A stretch of DNA of 64,000 bases from Pseudomonas nitroreducens NBRC 12694 (lineage in GTDB: Bacteria; Pseudomonadota; Gammaproteobacteria; Pseudomonadales; Pseudomonadaceae): positions 558,001 through 622,000 of the forward strand of contig NZ_BDAI01000003.1 of the NCBI RefSeq assembly GCF_002091755.1, read 5' to 3'. The notes under the pieces were generated by a model. That model was given only the letters and a program-made list of their open reading frames with translations, was not told the origin of the DNA and made no database searches. How positions within the stretch are numbered: position 1 is the stretch's first letter; each line of letters starts with the position of its first letter. Position numbers and translations under genes: made by a program. Shown here in pieces: positions 60,411 to 64,000 of the stretch.

Positions 60411-60779
60411 ATGAAGTACCTCTGCCTGATCTACGTGGACGACCAGCGCCTCTCCAGCCTGTCCGGCCCCGAATACCGGCGGTTGATGGACGAGTGTTTC
60501 GCCAATGACGAATACCAGCGCCGTGCCGGCCGGGTGCTCGCCTCCGAGGCGCTGGAGACGGTGGCGCGCGCGACCACGTTGCGCCACGGGGATCAGGGGC
60601 TGTCGATCACCGACGGGCCGTTCGCCGAGACCCGCGAGTACCTCGGTGGCTTCGTGCTGATCGATGCCCGCGACCTCAACGAGGCGTTGCAGGTCGCGCA
60701 GAGGATTCCCAGCGGCCGCCTCGGCGCCGTGGAAATCCGCCCGGTGCGCGACTGGGACCGTCACTTCGCCGGGCGCTGA
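60411..60779 (+). CDS. YCII-related DGPF-domain protein
   Basis: A 122-residue protein with the YCII/DGPF fold: MKYLCLIYVDDQRL, then SITDGPFAETREYLGGFVLID with the DGPF signature, and EALQVAQRIPSGRLGAVEIRPV. Such proteins often sit next to ECF sigma factors, but none is present here. Function is unknown. The start at 60411 has GGGGAG 7 nt upstream; the longer frame has no support. The gene is divergent from the fimbrial operon and probably opens a small operon running to 62785. Confidence 0.82.
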   Translation: MKYLCLIYVDDQRLSSLSGPEYRRLMDECFANDEYQRRAGRVLASEALETVARATTLRHGDQGLSITDGPFAETREYLGGFVLIDARDLNEALQVAQRIPSGRLGAVEIRPVRDWDRHFAGR

Positions 60780-60819
60780 GGCCCGGCGTTTCCTATGAAA
60801 GCAACAGCGGGAGAATGGA

Positions 60820-61350
60820 ATGCTCAAGTGGATGGCGTTGGTGGTGGTACTGGCCGTGTCGGCGGTCCTGGTGCTGGCGGCGAATCGCCCGGACACCTTC
60901 CGCGTGGAGCGCAGCCTGCGCATCCAGGCGCCGCCGGAAAAGGTCCAGGGTTATATCGAGGACTTCCACCGGTGGCGGCAATGGTCGCCCTACGAAGCAC
61001 TCGATCCGGGTATGCAGCGCACCCTTTCCGGCGCCGAGAAAGGCCGCGGCGCGGTCTATGCCTGGGACGGCAACGGCAAGGCCGGCTCAGGGCGGATGGA
61101 GATCGTCGAGAACGCCCCTGGCCGCCGCACCACCATCGCCCTGGATTTCCTCAAACCATTCAAGGCCAGCAACACCGCCGAGTTCACCCTGGTAGCGCGC
61201 GAGGGCGGCACCGAGGTGACCTGGGCGATGTTCGGCCCGGTGCCCTTCGTGGCGAAGATCATGCACCTGTTCATCGATGTGGACCGCATGGTCGGCAAGG
61301 ACTTCGAGGCGGGCCTGGCCAACCTCAAGGTGCTGGCCGAGAAGGGCTGA
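60820..61350 (+). CDS. SRPBCC-fold membrane-anchored protein
   Basis: A 176-residue protein with an N-terminal membrane segment (MALVVVLAVSAVLVLAA, about 5-21) and a START/SRPBCC domain: RVERSLRIQAPPEKVQGYIEDF, QWSPYEALDP and VTWAMFGPVPFVAKIMHLFID. The fold makes a deep hydrophobic ligand pocket; the ligand is unknown. It lies 40 bp after the DGPF gene. Confidence 0.8.
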   Translation: MLKWMALVVVLAVSAVLVLAANRPDTFRVERSLRIQAPPEKVQGYIEDFHRWRQWSPYEALDPGMQRTLSGAEKGRGAVYAWDGNGKAGSGRMEIVENAPGRRTTIALDFLKPFKASNTAEFTLVAREGGTEVTWAMFGPVPFVAKIMHLFIDVDRMVGKDFEAGLANLKVLAEKG

Positions 61351-61379
61351 TGCAAGCGGCAACCTGAAGGAGGCGAGCC

Positions 61380-61544
61380 ATGTGCCCTCTGTGCGTATCG
61401 ACCCTGACGCTGGCCGTGACCAGTGTCCTTTCCGCCGGCGGCGTCAGTACCTTCGCCGTCACCCGTCTGCGCGGCAAGCGCCGCGCCCGGCCCAACGAGC
61501 AACGGGGGCTTTCTCAGGAGCGTCCCCAGGAGCGTGCAACATGA
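61380..61544 (+). CDS. Small CPLC hypothetical protein
   Basis: A 54-residue frame: MCPLCVSTLTLAVTSVLSAG, continuing hydrophobic to FAV, then a basic tail (TRLRGKRRARPNEQ). The N-terminal CPLC gives a CxxC pair next to one membrane-spanning segment, suggesting a metal-binding or redox-active membrane peptide. GGAGG lies 6 nt before the ATG, a very good ribosome site, and the stop overlaps the next ATG (ATGA). Both support a real gene. I do not know a family name. Confidence 0.65.
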   Translation: MCPLCVSTLTLAVTSVLSAGGVSTFAVTRLRGKRRARPNEQRGLSQERPQERAT

Positions 61545-62323
61545 AACTGGCCAATCAAGATTTTCCCCGCGTTGTTTCCCAGGCTGCCTGGCGCCAGGCG
61601 CGGATACGTCTGCTGGAGCAGGAAAAGGCCGCCACTCAGGCCCGCGACGCGCTCAACGCTCAGCGCCGCGAGCTGCCGGTGGTGCGTATCGACAGGGACT
61701 ACCGCTTCGAAGGCGCACACGGCCCGCTGCGCCTGCTCGACCTGTTCGAGGGCAGGCCGCAGCTGATCGTCTATCACTTCATGTTCCATCGCGACACGGG
61801 GCTGGGCTGCGAGGGCTGCTCCTACCTGATCGACAATCTTGGCCGCCTGGAGCACCTGCACGCCCGTGGCACCACCTTCGCCATGGTGTCCCGCGCACCG
61901 CTGGAGGAGATAGCGCCATTCCGTGCCCGCATGGGTTGGCAGTTCCCCTGGTATTCGTCCTTTGGCAGCGACTTCAACTATGACTTCCACGTCAGCGTCG
62001 ACGAGTCCGTCGCGCCGGTCGAATACAACTATCGCGACAAGGCGGAGCTGGAGAGCCTGGGCCAGGATTACCATGTGCGCGGCGAGCAGCCAGGCATGAG
62101 CGTGTTCCTGCGCGACGGCGACCAGGTTTTCCACAGCTACTCGACCTACGGTCGCGGGCTGGAAGCGCCGCTGCTCACCTACCACCTGCTCGACCTCACA
62201 CCGCTGGGGCGTGGCGAAGGCTGGGGCGGCATGCCCGACTACCAGGGCAAGGGCATGAACTGGACGCGCTTCCATGACGAATACGACGAATCCCCGCAGT
62301 CGCCCAACTGCTGCGGTTCCTGA
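61541..62323 (+). CDS. DUF899 family thioredoxin-like protein
   Basis: A 260-residue DUF899 protein with a thioredoxin-like fold: LFEGRPQLIVYHFMFHRDTG, then GLGCEGCSYLIDNLGRLEHL with two cysteines two residues apart (CEGC) and FAMVSRAPLEEIAPF. A C-terminal cysteine pair (NCCGS) is also present. Redox activity is plausible but not demonstrated for the family. It is translationally coupled to the 54-residue CPLC protein, which may be its membrane partner. Confidence 0.85.
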   Translation: MKLANQDFPRVVSQAAWRQARIRLLEQEKAATQARDALNAQRRELPVVRIDRDYRFEGAHGPLRLLDLFEGRPQLIVYHFMFHRDTGLGCEGCSYLIDNLGRLEHLHARGTTFAMVSRAPLEEIAPFRARMGWQFPWYSSFGSDFNYDFHVSVDESVAPVEYNYRDKAELESLGQDYHVRGEQPGMSVFLRDGDQVFHSYSTYGRGLEAPLLTYHLLDLTPLGRGEGWGGMPDYQGKGMNWTRFHDEYDESPQSPNCCGS

Positions 62324-62344
62324 AGCCTGAGCAGGAGAGATCCC

Positions 62345-62785
62345 ATGACTGCCGCTGAAATGAACGCTGGCCACGCCGAGCTTCACGCGCTGCTGGAGAG
62401 CTGGCTGCAAGCCGTGCGCGCCTGCGACGTGGAAGGCATCACCCGCCATTACACCCGTGACATCCTCGCCTTCGATGCGGTGAAGCAACTGCAATTCCAG
62501 GGCGTCGAGGCCTATGCCAGCCACTGGCGCGACTGCACGCAGATGTGCAAGGAAACCACCTTCGAGATTCACCAGCTGAGCTTCGAGAGGGGTAGCGAGA
62601 CGGCCTTCGGGCATTACCTCGCCTACTGTGGCGGCACCGACGACAAGGGCCAGCACAACGCCTCCTGGGCGCGGGTGACGGTGGGCCTGCGGCGCGAGGC
62701 GGGGCAGTGGAAGATCGCCCACGAGCACTTCTCCATTCCGTTCGATCCAGCGACGGGGAAACTGTTGTTCGATGCCAAGCCTTGA
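62345..62785 (+). CDS. NTF2/SnoaL-like protein
   Basis: A 146-residue cone-shaped NTF2-like protein: LLESWLQAVRACDVEGITRH, DILAFDAVKQLQFQG, and a C-terminal sheet with WKIAHEHFSIPFDPATG. Family members are ketosteroid-isomerase-like enzymes or small-molecule binders; no catalytic pair can be assigned with confidence. It is 21 bp after the DUF899 gene with GGAG upstream of the ATG, and probably ends the operon. Confidence 0.8.
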   Translation: MTAAEMNAGHAELHALLESWLQAVRACDVEGITRHYTRDILAFDAVKQLQFQGVEAYASHWRDCTQMCKETTFEIHQLSFERGSETAFGHYLAYCGGTDDKGQHNASWARVTVGLRREAGQWKIAHEHFSIPFDPATGKLLFDAKP

Positions 62786-62976
62786 GGTTGGCCGAACCGG
62801 TATCGGCAGGAGCCGGCGCGTTCCTGCAAAAACGCGCCTTCTCCGTAGCCCTCTCCTTCCCGGGAAGGGCTTGGAGCAAGCCGGTTGAGGCGGTGCTGGC
62901 CCGGTCTCCTCTTCCTGCGGGTGAAGCGATCCATCGCTTCGACCGCCTCGCCGGCGAGGCTGGCCGGCTCGGCTCG

Positions 62977-63513
62977 TTACATGCCGGCGAGCAGGCGGCG
63001 GGCCAGGCGCTCGCTGCCGGTCAGTTCCGCCAGGTGGCTGAGCTGGTTGCTTTCGTAGGACTGGTTGAAGGTGGCCACGTCCAGTGCCAGGATCTTGCGG
63101 AAGGCGGCGATGGCCCCCGGCCCCTTGCTGGCGGCAACCTTTTCGCCATGCAGCGCGATGACGTCGAGCATCGCCAGCGGGTAGCGCACCGGCAGGCCGA
63201 TCCGGACATGGACCATGCCGATGTTCAGGCGCTTGAGTGCGTAGGCGTCGTCGTACTGGCCGCCGAACAGTTCGGTGAACCAGGCCGCCAGCGTCGTGCC
63301 CAGTCGTTTGCTGTCGGTGATGAACTCGCGGGTCGCCTCGTGCTTGAGCAGGCGGTCATAGAAATCCACCACCAACTGCTCGGCAGCTGCTTTCGCCTGC
63401 GGCTGCAGGCTGGCCAGCACGGCGCACTCTTCCGGTGAGATATCGATCAGTTGCAGAAGCTCCTTGACGATGAACTCGTTCTTGGTCTCCCAGCTCTTGC
63501 GGTCTTCGCTCAT
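62977..63513 (-). CDS. Stand-alone protoglobin-domain haem protein
   Basis: A 178-residue protein that is almost entirely a protoglobin / globin-coupled-sensor globin domain. The proximal haem ligand is predicted as H102 in LNIGMVHVRIGLPVRYPLAM, the conserved F-helix and following region. LASLQPQAKAAAEQLVVDFY is the typical B-helix stretch. No output domain (GGDEF, MCP or kinase) is attached, so it must act by interaction or simply bind O2, CO or NO. It lies on the same strand 12 bp after a roadblock protein gene. Confidence 0.85.
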   Translation of the reverse strand: MSEDRKSWETKNEFIVKELLQLIDISPEECAVLASLQPQAKAAAEQLVVDFYDRLLKHEATREFITDSKRLGTTLAAWFTELFGGQYDDAYALKRLNIGMVHVRIGLPVRYPLAMLDVIALHGEKVAASKGPGAIAAFRKILALDVATFNQSYESNQLSHLAELTGSERLARRLLAGM

Positions 63514-63525
63514 GGTCTGCTCTTT

Positions 63526-63894
63526 TTAAAGAATTGCGTTCAGTTGCTCGATGGTGTCGGACACTTCGAGCTGAATGAGGCCGGTATTGCTGTCGGGCAG
63601 CGTGACCAGCGACAGGCAGGCCTTGTTGCCCACCAGGTAGATGAACACTCGGCCTTCGCTGGCCTGCAGGCTGATCTCCCGGGTGCTGCCGACTTTCAGC
63701 GATTCGCTGATGCGCTTGCCGACGCCGATGGCGGTGGCGGACATGGCGGCGACGCGAGCGGGGTCGACTGCCTGATCATTGATGACCTGAACGATGGAAA
63801 TGCCATCCAGCGTGCTCAGCAGGCTGCCCTTGATCGAGGGAATCGCTTTGTTCAGGCGATCGAGCGCCGCCAGTAACTCCGATTGTTTACTCAT
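63526..63894 (-). CDS. Roadblock/LC7 domain protein
   Basis: A 122-residue roadblock/LC7-fold protein. The start is set at MSKQSELLAALDRLNKAIPS at 63894, after GGAGG at the usual spacing. The core reads GSLLSTLDGISIVQVIN, ATAIGVGKRISESLKVGST and SEGRVFIYLVGNKACLSLVT. Bacterial roadblock proteins such as MglB regulate small Ras-like GTPases; no GTPase is visible inside the window, though one could lie beyond the end. It is followed directly by the protoglobin gene. Confidence 0.85.
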   Translation of the reverse strand: MSKQSELLAALDRLNKAIPSIKGSLLSTLDGISIVQVINDQAVDPARVAAMSATAIGVGKRISESLKVGSTREISLQASEGRVFIYLVGNKACLSLVTLPDSNTGLIQLEVSDTIEQLNAIL

Positions 63895-63928
63895 GGTGAA
63901 ACCTCCTCCCGAGAAGCGTTTTCTGTCG

Positions 63929-64000
63929 TTAGATGCACAGCTGGCGTACCAACTGAATGAGGGCAAGTTCGGCACTCTCCCGGACTTCGGGATTGATCGA
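63929..64000 (-). CDS. Partial gene at the window edge, C-terminus only
   Basis: The last 23 codons of a minus-strand gene that continues beyond the window, ending SAELALIQLVRQLCI and a TAA stop 35 bp before the roadblock start. The fragment is helical and carries one cysteine near the end. It is too short to assign. Its close spacing suggests co-transcription with the roadblock and protoglobin genes. Confidence 0.55.
   Translation of the reverse strand, partial: SINPEVRESAELALIQLVRQLCI

Overview
The window reads as a GC-rich chromosome segment of a Pseudomonas close to the P. aeruginosa / P. nitroreducens group. The reasons are the gene content and order: a ColS-Orf222-InaA tail; PctA/PctC-type chemoreceptors beside a complete flp-tad-rcp-pprAB locus; then pit and recC-recB-recD, in an order I recall from P. 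aeruginosa PAO1. Typical Pseudomonas REP palindromes lie between genes. No tRNA, rRNA, CRISPR array, transposase or integrase was seen.

Layout. 1-2175: end of a colS-type sensor kinase operon (kinase, methyltransferase, InaA-like kinase, small exported protein) closed by a terminator. 2225-4998: pncB and a HerA-like ATPase. 5060-9218: two dCache chemoreceptors on the minus strand whose signalling halves are almost identical; the second has a textbook FliA promoter. 9341-24557: the Tad pilus locus, with two flp pilins, rcpC, rcpA, tadZ, tadA, tadB, tadC, tadD, a DUF3613 gene, tadG, response regulator pprB, prepilin peptidase fppA, a tadE/F-like pseudopilin and sensor kinase pprA. 24619-35428: pit, a sigma-54 activator of the SfnR type, a PsiF-repeat protein, two coupled micro-ORFs, an RluA-like pseudouridine synthase, a divergent RcnR-like repressor / DmeF-like efflux pair with a visible operator, DUF2789, an MFS transporter, a GST with a divergent LysR regulator, and PPK2. 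35695-44872: recC, recB, recD with 4-nt overlaps. 44910-45597: a vapBC toxin-antitoxin pair with its palindromic operator.

45755-60147 is the most striking accessory block. Two RcsC-like hybrid kinases, an EAL response regulator (PvrR-like) and an RcsB-like regulator face a five-gene chaperone-usher operon (pilin, chaperone, usher, adhesin, chaperone). This matches the pvrSR-rcsCB / cupD arrangement described on the PAPI-1 island of P. aeruginosa PA14, here placed directly after recD and vapBC. An RcsB-box-like site lies upstream of the pilin gene, and a strong hairpin separates pilin from chaperone.

60411-62785 is a plus-strand run of small poorly characterised proteins (DGPF/YCII, SRPBCC, a 54-aa CPLC protein, DUF899, NTF2-like). 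The window ends in a minus-strand module with a stand-alone protoglobin, a roadblock/LC7 protein and the tail of a third gene.

The window therefore holds two surface-fibre systems, each with its own dedicated two-component circuit (PprAB for Tad/Flp, Pvr/Rcs for the CupD-like fimbriae), plus chemoreceptors. Attachment and motility control is its main theme.
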